A stretch of DNA of 60,846 nt, taken from contig JAERTK010000190.1 in NCBI GenBank assembly GCA_016844935.1, forward strand, positions 1 to 60,846. The letters are read 5' to 3'. This document shows positions 1-9,240 of the stretch, one piece after another (positions within the stretch are counted from its first letter, which is position 1; every line of letters begins with the position of its first letter). This DNA is from Desulfobacteraceae bacterium. GTDB lineage: Bacteria; Desulfobacterota; DSM-4660; Desulfatiglandales; Desulfatiglandaceae. The translations under genes were made by a program, and so were the position numbers. The notes below the pieces were generated by a model. It did not search any database. It was given only the letters and a program-made list of their open reading frames with translations, and was not told the DNA's origin.

Positions 1-84
1 CAGATATCAGATGACACTCAAAGGGGTAAAGTTGACGAACATATTGAACGCCTTTTTGGCCGCATCAACCGAACAACTTCTTGA
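1..84 (+). CDS. C-terminal fragment of a gene cut by the window edge
   Basis: Frame 1 is open from the first base and encodes 27 residues before a TGA. The codons look ordinary and the peptide is charged (DDTQRGKVDEHIERLFGR near the start), so it is probably the tail of a real gene whose body lies to the left. I recognise no family. Its end overlaps the next small reading frame by a few bases. Confidence 0.25.
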   Translation, partial: QISDDTQRGKVDEHIERLFGRINRTTS

Positions 85-281
85 AATGGCGGCATAATTT
101 TCTTGTTTTTTGTGACAGAAAACCAGGTGATAAGGTACTAACCAAATCTGCCGATGGAGTATCAGTAAATGTGAAATTCGTCCCGCCACCTGGGACCATG
201 GGTGGCGGTGGTACAGTTGATGAATATGTCAAAGCATTGAAAGAACGTATTCCCGACATTGAGGTTTCAAAAATTAAGTAG
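81..281 (+). CDS. Small hypothetical protein, possibly a 5'-truncated remnant
   Basis: A 66-codon frame opens at a TTG that overlaps the stop of the preceding fragment. It encodes a basic, glycine-rich peptide (PPPGTMGGGGTVDEYVKALKER in its middle). No convincing ribosome-binding site precedes the TTG, so it may be the 3' end of an older gene, or a frameshifted continuation of the preceding fragment. No family is recognised. It is listed because codon choice looks protein-coding from about residue 10 onward. Confidence 0.25.
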   Translation: MKWRHNFLVFCDRKPGDKVLTKSADGVSVNVKFVPPPGTMGGGGTVDEYVKALKERIPDIEVSKIK

Positions 282-337
282 ATTGATCAAGGTGGGGGCT
301 TCCCCGCCTTATCCGCCGTATGAGGAGGATGAAACCA

Positions 338-739
338 ATGAATTTCAATGTTATCGTTTTGCTATTATTTATCCTTTGTATTTCTTTCAACTGTGCGGGT
401 TCAAACGGGACCGTGGAAACAGAATCTCCCGCAGTAAGCCAAAGCACACCGGGATCACAGAAAGCTTCCGAAGAATCCGCGAATATTAAGACACCTATCC
501 CGCCCGATTGTCCATTAGCAAAAATTAAAGAAGGTATGGGCCAGGGGCAAGTTCTGGACATTCTTGGTCCCTGGAAAGACCTAGAAGCTTACTCTACAGG
601 GAAGCAATGGATTCCTTTTTACTTTGGTTCTGATGTGTACCGCACTGTCGTCTATTATAAGGGTCTGGGTCAAATCCACTTTAGTGATGGACGAGTAGTG
701 GAAATAATGTATGACCCCGCAGAAGATGGCTATAGATAG
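338..739 (+). CDS. BamE/SmpA-like lipoprotein
   Basis: This 133-residue exported protein was started at 338 because GAGGAGG at 322-328 sits ideally upstream; an in-frame ATG at 320 lies before that site. Residues 1-20 form a hydrophobic signal with a Cys in FNCAG, a weak lipobox, followed by a Ser/Thr-rich linker. The C-terminal part (IKEGMGQGQVLDILG, then a hydrophobic strand and FSDGRVVEI) has the pattern of the small BamE/OmlA-like fold. Many proteins with this fold bind partners in the periplasm, but this one need not belong to the BAM complex. The secreted gene at 803 follows 63 bp later on the same strand, so co-transcription is possible. The fold assignment is by pattern only. Confidence 0.55.
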   Translation: MNFNVIVLLLFILCISFNCAGSNGTVETESPAVSQSTPGSQKASEESANIKTPIPPDCPLAKIKEGMGQGQVLDILGPWKDLEAYSTGKQWIPFYFGSDVYRTVVYYKGLGQIHFSDGRVVEIMYDPAEDGYR

Positions 740-802
740 GTGTCTCGGTGATCAACTTTAGGATAATGCCATTTGCGTTTCAACAAAAAAGGGGGTTCTG
801 GC

Positions 803-3193
803 ATGCTGACAAATAGACTTCTGTTTTATGTGGTGGCACTGGTGGTTATTGGATGTGTGATCTTATTTGGCAATAATTCAGCAATTGCAGGCGCTATCGA
901 TCTGCCTAAGACCGGCCAAACGACCTGCTACGATTCAGAAGGGGATGTGATTTCCTGTGAGGGAACTGGCCAGGACGGTGACATTCGGGCTGGTTTTCCC
1001 TGGCCTACGCCCCGGTTTACCGACAATGGGGACGGCACTGTCACTGATAACCTGACAGGCCTAATGTGGTTAAAGGATGCCGATTGTTTTGGAAGTAGGG
1101 ATTGGGATAGTGCATTAAGAAGGGTCAAGGATTTCAACTCCAACCCTGGGGATTATGCCTGCTGGGAATATAATGGTAAATATAATGATTGGGTTTTACC
1201 CAACGTAAATGAATTAGACAGCCTAAATAATTCGGAAGAAAGCTATTCGGGTACCTGGCTGGAAGATCAGGGGTTCATGAATGTTCAGCAGTCCCACGAC
1301 AGCTACTGGTCATCTACTACAGATGTCAGCTCTGCAAACTACTGGCCCTCCGTGCCCGCCCGGTACGCGTGGGCCGTGGATATTCGTGGCAGCATCTTGA
1401 AAAGAGAAAGGAAGGACAACCATTATTATCACATATGGCCAATTCGTACCGGTCAAACTGGATCAACCAAAATCCCTAAGACCGGTCAGACCACCAGCTA
1501 TGCAGATGGCGACGACGGTGATTTGCAAAGAGGTGCAGAATGGCCAGTTCCAAGGTTCACCGACGATGGAGACGGTACGGTCACTGATAACCTGACAGGT
1601 TTGATGTGGCTTAAGGGTGCATGCTTTCAAAATAAAACATGGCAAGAAGCCCTGGATGCTATTGCAGATTTCAACGATAACCCGGAGAGTTTAAGCTGGT
1701 GCGGAGGGTATACAGGCACCTACAATGACTGGAGACTGCCAAACAAAAACGAGCTTCATAGTCTCACCGACTTTTCCCAACATTGGCCTGCCCTACCTTC
1801 GGAGCATCCCTTCCTGCATGTTGATACCGATAAATGTTGGACTTCAACTACCAGCGCAATCCTCGAGGAGTGCAAGTGGTATGTGTCTATGCAATATGGC
1901 AATGCGAGCTACTGCGGTAACCCAAGTGTCGCATGGCCAGTACGTACTGGGCAAAAGGGGGAAACTGAAATCCCAGCGGAGCCGGTTCTGACTGTATCAA
2001 CATCCGAAACCTCTGTTACGGTTTCATGGACTTCAGTGGCGATTGCGATCGGATATACGCTCTTTTACGCACCGTATCCCTATACCGGTCCTGATTCAAT
2101 CGGAAGCGTTGATATGGGAAACCAAACTGTTGCTTCATTTGATCTTTGGAGAGGTGCTGCTTATTACGTGGCTGTCCAAGCTTATAATGGTGTTGGCAAC
2201 AGTAGTTTTTCCAATATCGAGTATTTCGCTATCGGATCAAGTATTTCGGTTATTCCCACGACCCTCGGCATTACGGTTGGCGAAACCGGCGCCTGCACTA
2301 TTAGCAACGGGACGAGTCCATATAACGCCAGATCGAATAATACCTCTGTTGCCACGGTTTCTGTGAGCGGCGGTACGGCTTCTGTGACCGGTGTGTCAGT
2401 GGGTTTTACAACCATAACAGTTCATGACAGTACCGATGATCTGGCATCAGTCTCTGTAACGGTTACCAAGGGAACACCCGCTAGCTATACCAACAGCCTG
2501 GGCCAAACCTTTGTGCTTCTCCCAGCAGGCACGTTCATCATGGGGAGCCCTTCTGACGAGCCGGGCAGGTGGGGCGATGAGACCCAACACCAGGTGACGC
2601 TTACCCAGCCTTTTTACATGCAAACAACCGAGGTGACCCAAGCCCAGTGGGAGGCAGTAATGGGGAGCAATCCGTCGAATAACGACGGGTGCCCGACCTG
2701 TCCAGTGGAGTGGGTTCATTGGAGGGACGTGCAGGATTTTATCACGAAGATGAATACCCAGGGAGAGGGGACATACAGCCTGCCAACGGAAGCCCAATGG
2801 GAGTATGCAGCACGGGCGGGGAGCATAACGGCCTTTGCTAATGGGAAAATCACTGAAACTGGGTGCGGTAATGATCCCAATTTAAATGCCATGGGATGGT
2901 ATTGCTACAATGCGGATGGTAGAACCCATTCTGTTGCACAAAAATTGCCCAACGCATGGGGGCTCTACGATATGTACGGAAATGTTTACGAGTGGTGTCA
3001 GGATTGGTGGGGTTACTACTCGTCAGGTGCGGTAACCGATCCTACAGGGCCTTCCTCGGGCTTGTCCAAAATAAATCGGGGAGGCGCTCGTGGCTGGGGC
3101 GCAAAGTACTGCCGGTCAGCGAGTCGTTATAAATGCGACAATCCAGGCACTAGGAGTCCCACCATCGGCTTTCGTCTGTTGAGGCTGCCTTAG
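803..3193 (+). CDS. Secreted DUF1566 x2 / Fn3 / Big / FGE-sulfatase domain protein
   Basis: This 796-residue exported protein is probably surface-associated. ATG 803 has AGGGGG just upstream and begins a clean signal peptide ending near AIAGA; a TTG at 773 would add 10 residues. Domains in order: two DUF1566 (Lcl-type) modules at about 35-205 and 210-390, each with GDGTVTDNLTGLMWLK and a YNDW.LPN block; a fibronectin-III-like module at about 395-475; a Big_2-like module at about 480-550; and a formylglycine-generating-enzyme-type domain at about 560-796 (GTFIMGSPSDEPGR, LPTEAQWEYAARAG, GNVYEWCQDWW, GFRLLRLP). FGE-like domains of this kind are often non-catalytic and act as binding modules; I cannot tell whether it is active. 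The duplicated DUF1566 units are divergent, which suggests an old duplication. Substrate unknown. Confidence 0.8.
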   Translation: MLTNRLLFYVVALVVIGCVILFGNNSAIAGAIDLPKTGQTTCYDSEGDVISCEGTGQDGDIRAGFPWPTPRFTDNGDGTVTDNLTGLMWLKDADCFGSRDWDSALRRVKDFNSNPGDYACWEYNGKYNDWVLPNVNELDSLNNSEESYSGTWLEDQGFMNVQQSHDSYWSSTTDVSSANYWPSVPARYAWAVDIRGSILKRERKDNHYYHIWPIRTGQTGSTKIPKTGQTTSYADGDDGDLQRGAEWPVPRFTDDGDGTVTDNLTGLMWLKGACFQNKTWQEALDAIADFNDNPESLSWCGGYTGTYNDWRLPNKNELHSLTDFSQHWPALPSEHPFLHVDTDKCWTSTTSAILEECKWYVSMQYGNASYCGNPSVAWPVRTGQKGETEIPAEPVLTVSTSETSVTVSWTSVAIAIGYTLFYAPYPYTGPDSIGSVDMGNQTVASFDLWRGAAYYVAVQAYNGVGNSSFSNIEYFAIGSSISVIPTTLGITVGETGACTISNGTSPYNARSNNTSVATVSVSGGTASVTGVSVGFTTITVHDSTDDLASVSVTVTKGTPASYTNSLGQTFVLLPAGTFIMGSPSDEPGRWGDETQHQVTLTQPFYMQTTEVTQAQWEAVMGSNPSNNDGCPTCPVEWVHWRDVQDFITKMNTQGEGTYSLPTEAQWEYAARAGSITAFANGKITETGCGNDPNLNAMGWYCYNADGRTHSVAQKLPNAWGLYDMYGNVYEWCQDWWGYYSSGAVTDPTGPSSGLSKINRGGARGWGAKYCRSASRYKCDNPGTRSPTIGFRLLRLP

Positions 3194-3616
3194 GGTTTAC
3201 TGGGGTCGGGCCACGCTAACTATTTTTATTTATGAACCTTCTAAAAAATACCGCTATTTAGCCCCTATATTTCACTTTTTTGGGATAAAATGAGCATTAT
3301 TCACAGGAATCAATGGCGAGAGCAAAAAGACACGCACCGTATCAGGAGATGCTCATCAACTTCGAGAGGCTTCTATTGTTTATGGGGTGCATTTTAGGGG
3401 CAAAAAGAGCGATATAGGACCTGAAAACACCTATTTTCGGGACGTTAATCTCCAATAAACGATAAGTTGACTGACAAGCCCAGGATGACGGTGTTTTTAT
3501 GTTCGAGAGTCACACAAATTGTGTCTTTTTCGTTCACAGCTTATTCTAATTGAGGAGGGATGCTCCCTACACCCTGTTAGGCTTGGAGGCAATAAACTTA
3601 ACTGAAAGGAATGGCT
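3194..3616. other. Gene-free AT-rich stretch of about 420 bp
   Basis: No intact gene is seen here. The first 20 bases contain a GGGGTCGGGCC motif of the kind found at transposase ends, followed by the remnant described at 3313. ACACAA-A-TTGTGT near 3513-3525 is a short perfect palindrome that could be an operator, although nothing ties it to a gene. The region ends just before the gene at 3617. Confidence 0.5.
3313..3417 (+). pseudogene. Remnant of an IS200-like (REP-associated) transposase start
   Basis: An ATG opens 34 codons beginning MARAKRH, the typical opening of a group of IS200-like transposases common in Desulfobacterota. The reading then departs from that family and stops. Upstream DNA is AT-rich and begins with a GGGGTCGGGCC motif like an element end. 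I infer a decayed element end. The match is seven residues only, so confidence is low. Confidence 0.3.
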
Positions 3617-4819
3617 ATGAAAAAATTGGTAATGTCTTTATTTGTGTTTTCTTTAAGTTTTACATCCATTACTTTTGCTCAAGAGACCATTCAAAAAACC
3701 TATTGTATGTCAGCAATTGGCTATAAATCCACCATTGATGATATAAAAATTGAATTGCTGAACAATGCCAAAAGAGATGCTGTCAGTGAATTATTTGGCG
3801 AATTGATAAAGTCATTTACTAAAGTTGAACATGGCACATTAACTGAAGATAAAATTAAGGCCGCTTCTGCCGGATTCGTTAGGATCAAAGGGAATCCAAC
3901 TTACTACCAAGGTAAAAATCTTGGTGAGTTATGTGTTAAAATCGAGGCTTATGCTAAAGATGCGGACTTTGAAAAATTCAAGCCTAAAATATTAACAAAA
4001 AAATCTTGTTTAGCGGAAGGTAATGTTAAGACTATTAAAATCAGGACTGAAAAAAAAGCTAAATTAGAGGCATTAGTTGATTACGATAAAACACTCCAAA
4101 AATATTCCGAAAAACAAATACTACATCTTCTGCATGAAGTTAAGTTCTTAGAGAGCGGTTTTATTTCCAGCACATCAGTATATTGCGTCAAAGCCAGAGG
4201 GTTGATTTATCCCATAGAAATCGCTACATTAACTGAACCATCTGAACTTGTTATCGTTAAAAAAGGACAAAATAAGGGATTTGATAAGTCTGCTAACACA
4301 GAGATATTAAAAGACGCACCGATTACACTGCCAAAAATCGGTACAGCATTCCAGGATTTCAAAGATCTTCGGATAGAAGTAGTGTCATTACAGGTAACGA
4401 AACACAATAACATTGTTGTATTTTTGAGGTACACAAACAAGACTCAAAAAAAATTGAATGTTAATTTAATACACAGCAACCACGTTTCCAAGGGCCTTTT
4501 TCGCAAATATCCTACATATCTAACTGATAATAAGGGCAATGAATACAGATTAGAGGGAATGAGTGGAATAGGAGGTATATGGGTTGATGGGAGGTATGAG
4601 GGGGGTCGTCCAATTGCTATTACTCCGGAAATTTCAGCTACTGCATCACTTAAATTCCAAGGAAAAAGTAGTTGGCAAATTGGTTCTCTTTTTCACTTAA
4701 CAACCGAACAAGGAATCTTAGATACAGATGACTCAGGAAATCTAATAAACCGAAAGAATAGGCATATTGTTAAATCAACATTCAACATCTCCATACGAAA
4801 CATTAAACCAGTAAAATGA
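3617..4819 (+). CDS. Secreted hypothetical protein with LPP20/FlgO-like N-terminal region
   Basis: A 400-residue exported protein. ATG 3617 lies 7 bp after AAAGGA; an ATG two codons earlier overlaps that site. Residues 1-22 form a signal peptide ending at TFAQE. Residues about 25-130 hold the pattern NAKRDAVSELFGELI, HGTLTEDKI, SAGFVRI, LCVKIEAYA. It resembles the conserved N-terminal region of bacterial outer-envelope proteins with serial beta strands, and recurs in the TPR protein at 50370. The C-terminal half (about 240-400) looks like a beta-rich immunoglobulin-type fold (IEVVSLQVTKHNNIVVFLRYTN). The gene is much more AT-rich than those around 10-35 kb, which suggests transfer. Function unknown; an accessory envelope protein is the best guess. 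Confidence 0.6.
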   Translation: MKKLVMSLFVFSLSFTSITFAQETIQKTYCMSAIGYKSTIDDIKIELLNNAKRDAVSELFGELIKSFTKVEHGTLTEDKIKAASAGFVRIKGNPTYYQGKNLGELCVKIEAYAKDADFEKFKPKILTKKSCLAEGNVKTIKIRTEKKAKLEALVDYDKTLQKYSEKQILHLLHEVKFLESGFISSTSVYCVKARGLIYPIEIATLTEPSELVIVKKGQNKGFDKSANTEILKDAPITLPKIGTAFQDFKDLRIEVVSLQVTKHNNIVVFLRYTNKTQKKLNVNLIHSNHVSKGLFRKYPTYLTDNKGNEYRLEGMSGIGGIWVDGRYEGGRPIAITPEISATASLKFQGKSSWQIGSLFHLTTEQGILDTDDSGNLINRKNRHIVKSTFNISIRNIKPVK

Positions 4820-4858
4820 GGGACAATTTGGGCCAAGACACTCTAACCACCCAAAACT

Positions 4859-5110
4859 ATGGTCCTGATCATCGTTTCGACCAGGAATATATGGTATATG
4901 CGGCGTTTTTGTTTGTCCTATCAGAAATGCCCAAAACTGCAACCGCTGGTTGCAGAAATTGGATGGTCCCACAATCTGATCATTCTGGATCAATGTAAAG
5001 ACGACTTGCAGTGGGAATTCTACATCCGCATGACTGGCAAATTCGGATGAACCATGGATGCCTTAGATGTTTGCATTCAGGGTCAGGCTTATGAAAAGAC
5101 CCCATCGTTC
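4859..5110 (+). pseudogene. Decayed DUF1016 (YhcG-type nuclease) gene, N-terminal domain only
   Basis: Residues read from 4859 match the DUF1016 N-terminal domain by eye: STRNIWYMRRF, QPLVAEIGWSHNLIIL, CKDDLQWEFYIRMTGKFG. A TGA stop follows exactly where the family has Trp (KFGWT). If that TGA is read through, the match continues in the same frame as TMDALDVCIQGQAYEKT up to about 5100. Family members are about 350 residues with a C-terminal PD-(D/E)XK nuclease domain; the part before STRN and everything after YEKT are missing. This is a relic of a mobile or defence-linked gene, inactivated by a W-to-stop change and truncation. The remaining bases to 5293 hold no further recognisable gene. Confidence 0.7.
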
Positions 5111-5323
5111 GCCGGCTCTCTGCCTCGCTCAAGGGCAAACTCCCCAACCTGCCCGGATCGAACGGTTGCTGGAAACGGTTGAATTGTCCAAAAAGACCGG
5201 TCGCTGGAACATAATCCTGCACCCGATATGCGTTTCATCCAACCCAAATTACCGGCGGTTATTCGAGAAATCACGGCGGAAGGGAATTAAGAAATGATAG
5301 GCATCGAGAGGGGATCTCACCCT

Positions 5324-8300
5324 ATGGCAAGAGTCGGAAAAAGCCGTGTACAGTTGTTGAAGATGTTCATCTTCATTTTTGTGATGGGTATTATCGGGGC
5401 CTGTTCGCCGTTACGCGACAGTGACTTGGCCGCTATTAAAACCCACAAAAAATATCCCTTGAAAATCGCGGTAATTACAACTGATATTAAAAACTATAAG
5501 TTCACACCTGACAAAAAAAAGGGCGGTTACCACGTAGACATATTTACTTCAAATAAGCAAAAGTCCTACCATAGTTACTATGGTAAGTTTGAACCCGCAT
5601 GTAAAGAATTGTTCCCCTTATTATTTGATCAAGTTGACTTTTTCGACGATTATATTCCAGAAAATGAAACCTATGACATGATTGTTAAATTGTGGTCTCC
5701 CAGCGTCTCGGATTTTTCAAAAAATAGTCGTAAGGCTGTTAAGCTAAAACTGAGCATGCGTGTGGATTTCATGGGCAGAGATAACCAGCATATCTTTGAT
5801 ACAACTATTCATAGCACTGGGATACACGAATTGAGTGAAACAAAAGCTAAGCGGCTGAGAATTGACAGAACAGCTACAAAGGACTCTGTCAGAAAAGATC
5901 GGAATTACTTATACGCCATGTCCTATGCTGTCAGAGGCCTCTTTAAGCAATTAGGGGAGGACCTCGCACGGCACCCGAACCCCTTGGATAAATATGTTGT
6001 TTACATGGCTGGGATCAAAAAAGGAGAACTTGAAAAAAAGACCATGCCCGCAAGTCTTATCGCGACAGTGCGCTATTCCGACAAGGCTTCCCTTCTCCCC
6101 AACAATACTCTGGACGCAGGCGAAGCGTCTGCCATCCTCGTGAGCGTCGCCAACAAAGGGAAAGGCGCTGCCTTTGACGTAAAACTTGACACGGAATCCA
6201 ATTACAAACATATCGGTTTTCCCAAGACCCTTTCTTTGGGCGATATCCAGCCCGGGGAGTCCAAAGATGTGGAGATCAGGGTAAAAGCCGGTCTCGATCT
6301 CGCTGACGGCACCGTGCCTTTCAGGATAGTCTGCAAGGAAAAGCGTGGTTATGATTCCGGGAAATATGTTCTTAACGTTCCGGCTGCCGCCATGGAAAAA
6401 CCTGATATCGGCATCGTACGACACAAAATCAATGACGGCAACACCGGATTTGCAAAGGGAAACGGCAACGGTATCCCGGAAAACGGAGAAACCGTCGAAT
6501 TGATCCCTTTTGTCAGGAATATGGGCGTTGGCGATGCCATGCGGGTGAAGCTCTCTGTCGAATCGATCAACAGTGGGATTGACGTGACCCAGGGAGCAGT
6601 CACTATCCCCCGGATCCAACCGGGAAAAACCGCTACCGGCAACCTGGCATTCTTCATCCCCCGAACTTACAAAGGCGGCGATATAAAGTTGGTTTTGCAG
6701 GCATCTGATGTGCGAGGGGCTGCCGAAACAAGAAAACCTTTGACCATCAGTATGGAGAGCCATAGGCCGTCGCTGGCGTACGACTACAGGATAATCGACA
6801 GGAACGGGAACGGCGTCATAGAGAACGGCGAGGAAGGGGCAATCGAGATCATTCCCGCCAACAAGGGAAAGATGGACGCAATGGATGTCAGGGTTGACCT
6901 TGCATGTGCAGATATCTCCTTTTCAAAGTCACGCGTTGACATAGGCCGCATTTCGGCCAATACCCGGTATGTTCCCCTGCGTTTCCCCTTCAAGGCGCCC
7001 CGCACCCTTGAAAAAGCTTCAGTGGATGTGCAAGTCATATTTGGCCAGAAGGACTTTGCAGATCTGACAGACCGCATAACCATACCGATTATGCTTGTTG
7101 TGCCGGATTTTCGGATTACCCATCAGATCCTCGATCCCAATAATAATGGCATCATCGAACAGGGAGAAACAGTGGACGTTATCGTCAGGGTTCAAAACAG
7201 AGGGAACCTTGACGCTGATGATGTCGTCCTCACCCTGAATGCCAATAATCCGGACATTCTTATAACGGGCAAAAAGGAGGCGAGGGTCGGCAATCTCGCT
7301 GCAGGCCGCCAAAGCAGCGCCAAGACCTTTACTATCCATGTGCAGCGAAGGGCGAAGGTGGGGGAGCTGCCGCTTCATTTTACCATTATCCAAAAGGATT
7401 TTTCAAAAAAGGAGATTTCCCTTGCCCTCAATATCGCGGAGGAAAGACCTGAGGTGATACAAGTGGCAGGACAGAAAAGGACTCGCAAGATCCTCTCTGC
7501 ACAGGCCTCTGTTTCAAATACCCCGCCTTTAATAGCAATAGCCGCCCCCAGGGACGGAAAAAGGGTCGCATCCGAATCCCAGTTGCTCTCCGGCACGGTC
7601 AGGGATGACAAAGGCGTGGCGAGTATAGAGATTACTTTAAACGGCAGGCGTTTTGACTTTGCAAGGGGCATAGCAGTTGTCCAAAAACCGGTTAATGGGC
7701 GGAACGAGCAACGTTTCAGGACTGAGATCCCCCTTGAACTGGGAAAAAACGTGATTACAGTGACCGCCTTTGATATCGAGAATCTCCCCAGCTCAGAGTC
7801 TGTTACGGTGTTCAGGGATTCAGCGCGGGGTGAAATATGGGCGGCTGTTATCGGTCTTAATGAATATCGGAACGCTGGTATCCCCTCTTTAAGTTATGCA
7901 AAAAACGATGCCCGAGCATTTGCTCGTTATTTACGGGAAAATATGAGGCTGGACAGGGATCATCTGTTTGAACTCTATGATTCCGAAGCGACGGTGAAAA
8001 ACATGAAGTCGGTGCTGGGAACCAAATTGCGCCGGATGGCAAACAAACCTGAAGACACCGTTTATATCTTTTTTGCAGGGCATGGCGCTCCTGAAAAAGA
8101 CCCCGGGAGTCAGGATGGAGACGGGATCGCCAAATACATCCTGGCGCATGATTCTGATCCTGGAGATCTTTACTCAACCGCAATGCCCATGGATGAAGTT
8201 GCTCGAATATTGAGAAGGATCAGAGCCGAACGAATTATTTTCATTGCTGACAGCTGTTACAGCGGCGGCGCGGGCGGCAGGACCATACTGGCGCCGGGCA

Positions 8301-8608
8301 GACGCGCAAACCTTTCGGATGCCTTTTTCGATCGGATTGTTCAATCGGGAAAAGGAAGGATCATTCTGAGTTCCAGTAATGCAAACGAGGTCAGCCAAGA
8401 ATCCGATAAGCTCAAACATGGTTTTTTCACCTATTATCTTCTGAAAGGCCTCAAAGGCGACGCTGATCTAGACAGGGATAGGCTCATTGATATAGATGAA
8501 ATATATCGTTATTTAAACAAATGGGTGCCGGAGCAAACAAAAGGCGCCCAACATCCTGTCAAAAAAGGTCAGGCTGAGGGGCTCGTGATTGTTGGCCGTA
8601 CGAACTGA
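5324..8608 (+). CDS. Caspase-fold (peptidase C14) lipoprotein with tandem Ig-like repeats
   Basis: A 1094-residue lipoprotein of the bacterial metacaspase/orthocaspase class. ATG 5324 follows GAGAGGGG; ATG 5294 is an alternative. The signal peptide ends in a lipobox (GIIGAC), so the protein should be membrane-anchored outside the cytoplasm. Residues about 25-230 are unrecognised. Residues about 250-700 hold four beta-rich CARDB-like repeats; three are introduced by a calcium-site-like D.NGNG.IE.GE motif (NGNGIPENGE, RNGNGVIENGE, PNNNGIIEQGE). An Ig-like segment covers about 740-830. The caspase domain is at about 837-1090, with the His of FAGHG at about 920 and the Cys of DSCYSGG at about 978, so the catalytic dyad is intact. 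Family members cleave after Arg or Lys, often with calcium (known of family). The target and biological role are not evident from neighbours. Confidence 0.85.
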   Translation: MARVGKSRVQLLKMFIFIFVMGIIGACSPLRDSDLAAIKTHKKYPLKIAVITTDIKNYKFTPDKKKGGYHVDIFTSNKQKSYHSYYGKFEPACKELFPLLFDQVDFFDDYIPENETYDMIVKLWSPSVSDFSKNSRKAVKLKLSMRVDFMGRDNQHIFDTTIHSTGIHELSETKAKRLRIDRTATKDSVRKDRNYLYAMSYAVRGLFKQLGEDLARHPNPLDKYVVYMAGIKKGELEKKTMPASLIATVRYSDKASLLPNNTLDAGEASAILVSVANKGKGAAFDVKLDTESNYKHIGFPKTLSLGDIQPGESKDVEIRVKAGLDLADGTVPFRIVCKEKRGYDSGKYVLNVPAAAMEKPDIGIVRHKINDGNTGFAKGNGNGIPENGETVELIPFVRNMGVGDAMRVKLSVESINSGIDVTQGAVTIPRIQPGKTATGNLAFFIPRTYKGGDIKLVLQASDVRGAAETRKPLTISMESHRPSLAYDYRIIDRNGNGVIENGEEGAIEIIPANKGKMDAMDVRVDLACADISFSKSRVDIGRISANTRYVPLRFPFKAPRTLEKASVDVQVIFGQKDFADLTDRITIPIMLVVPDFRITHQILDPNNNGIIEQGETVDVIVRVQNRGNLDADDVVLTLNANNPDILITGKKEARVGNLAAGRQSSAKTFTIHVQRRAKVGELPLHFTIIQKDFSKKEISLALNIAEERPEVIQVAGQKRTRKILSAQASVSNTPPLIAIAAPRDGKRVASESQLLSGTVRDDKGVASIEITLNGRRFDFARGIAVVQKPVNGRNEQRFRTEIPLELGKNVITVTAFDIENLPSSESVTVFRDSARGEIWAAVIGLNEYRNAGIPSLSYAKNDARAFARYLRENMRLDRDHLFELYDSEATVKNMKSVLGTKLRRMANKPEDTVYIFFAGHGAPEKDPGSQDGDGIAKYILAHDSDPGDLYSTAMPMDEVARILRRIRAERIIFIADSCYSGGAGGRTILAPGRRANLSDAFFDRIVQSGKGRIILSSSNANEVSQESDKLKHGFFTYYLLKGLKGDADLDRDRLIDIDEIYRYLNKWVPEQTKGAQHPVKKGQAEGLVIVGRTN

Positions 8609-8937
8609 CAGGTCTGTCCACTTCGGAACACTGAATTCGACCCGACCCGTAACAGTAAATTCTAGATTAAATTCCGGGGGACACAATACAAAATTATTGG
8701 GACACAACATAAGGGATAAAATTATAAATGGCTACTCATCCTACAGATGAAATCCGTTTTCATCGGCAATCTCCCAACCCCGTTTTACTGAAATACTCAC
8801 CGCAGGTTGGGTCAATCCCAAAGATCTTCTTTCGCTCTGTCCCCCTGATAAAAATGTTGTGAAGAGCGCCGGGTCCGTCGATACGGGCTTGTGTTGGCAT
8901 ACGGTCGCAATATGAAAAGAAACAGGAATTGTCAATT
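8609..8937. other. Non-coding stretch between metacaspase and toxin-antitoxin genes
   Basis: About 330 bp without a convincing gene. Around 8672-8710 are two GGGACACAA motifs (CCGGGGGACACAATAC and ATTGGGACACAACATA) in direct orientation, resembling scattered element ends. A minus-strand frame across 8741-9004 overlaps the antitoxin gene in another frame and looks like a shadow. No terminator hairpin with a T-run is obvious after the metacaspase stop. Confidence 0.4.
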
Positions 8938-9240
8938 CTATAATTTTATGGATGTCCCACCATTCCCCAACTTGTTTGGTTGGCGCAATCGTTCGAACAG
9001 CCACATGTTGACTAAGGTTTCCGGCAAAATCCCACGTGTGCGGGCCTGCGCTTCAACCTTAAAATAAATTTCAGGGTCAATCGTTACTCGTCGGCGGCGC
9101 TGGGCCCTGACATCGAACTGAACCTCATGAGTTTGCTCCCAGTGGTCGGCAAGGCTGCGACTGTCCCAGAAATTTCCGACCTCTTCCAGGGTGCTCGCTT
9201 CTGAAATGGTGGTAGGCCCTGCTTTTTTATCTTTTTTCAT
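8938..9240 (-). CDS. CopG/BrnA-like antitoxin
   Basis: This 100-residue protein is the likely antitoxin of the adjacent BrnT-like toxin. Start 9240 was chosen because AAGGAG lies 10 bp upstream; a longer frame from 9276 lacks such a site. The N-terminal half carries the EASTLEEVGNFWDSRSLADHW motif typical of CopG_antitoxin proteins. The C-terminal half carries a ribbon-helix-helix pattern (RRRVTIDPEIYFKVEAQAR, then LPETLVNMWLFERL) expected to bind the operator of its own operon. The toxin gene lies upstream and overlaps by 14 bp, so the order is toxin first, as in BrnTA-type loci. Autorepression by the RHH domain is expected from the family. Confidence 0.8.
   Translation of the reverse strand: MKKDKKAGPTTISEASTLEEVGNFWDSRSLADHWEQTHEVQFDVRAQRRRRVTIDPEIYFKVEAQARTRGILPETLVNMWLFERLRQPNKLGNGGTSIKL

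Noticed and set aside
5324..8608. Caspase-based abortive-infection defence system
   Set aside because: The protein has a lipoprotein signal and no adjacent sensor, gasdermin-like or CRISPR-linked partner. A surface role is at least as likely, so a defence claim is not supported.
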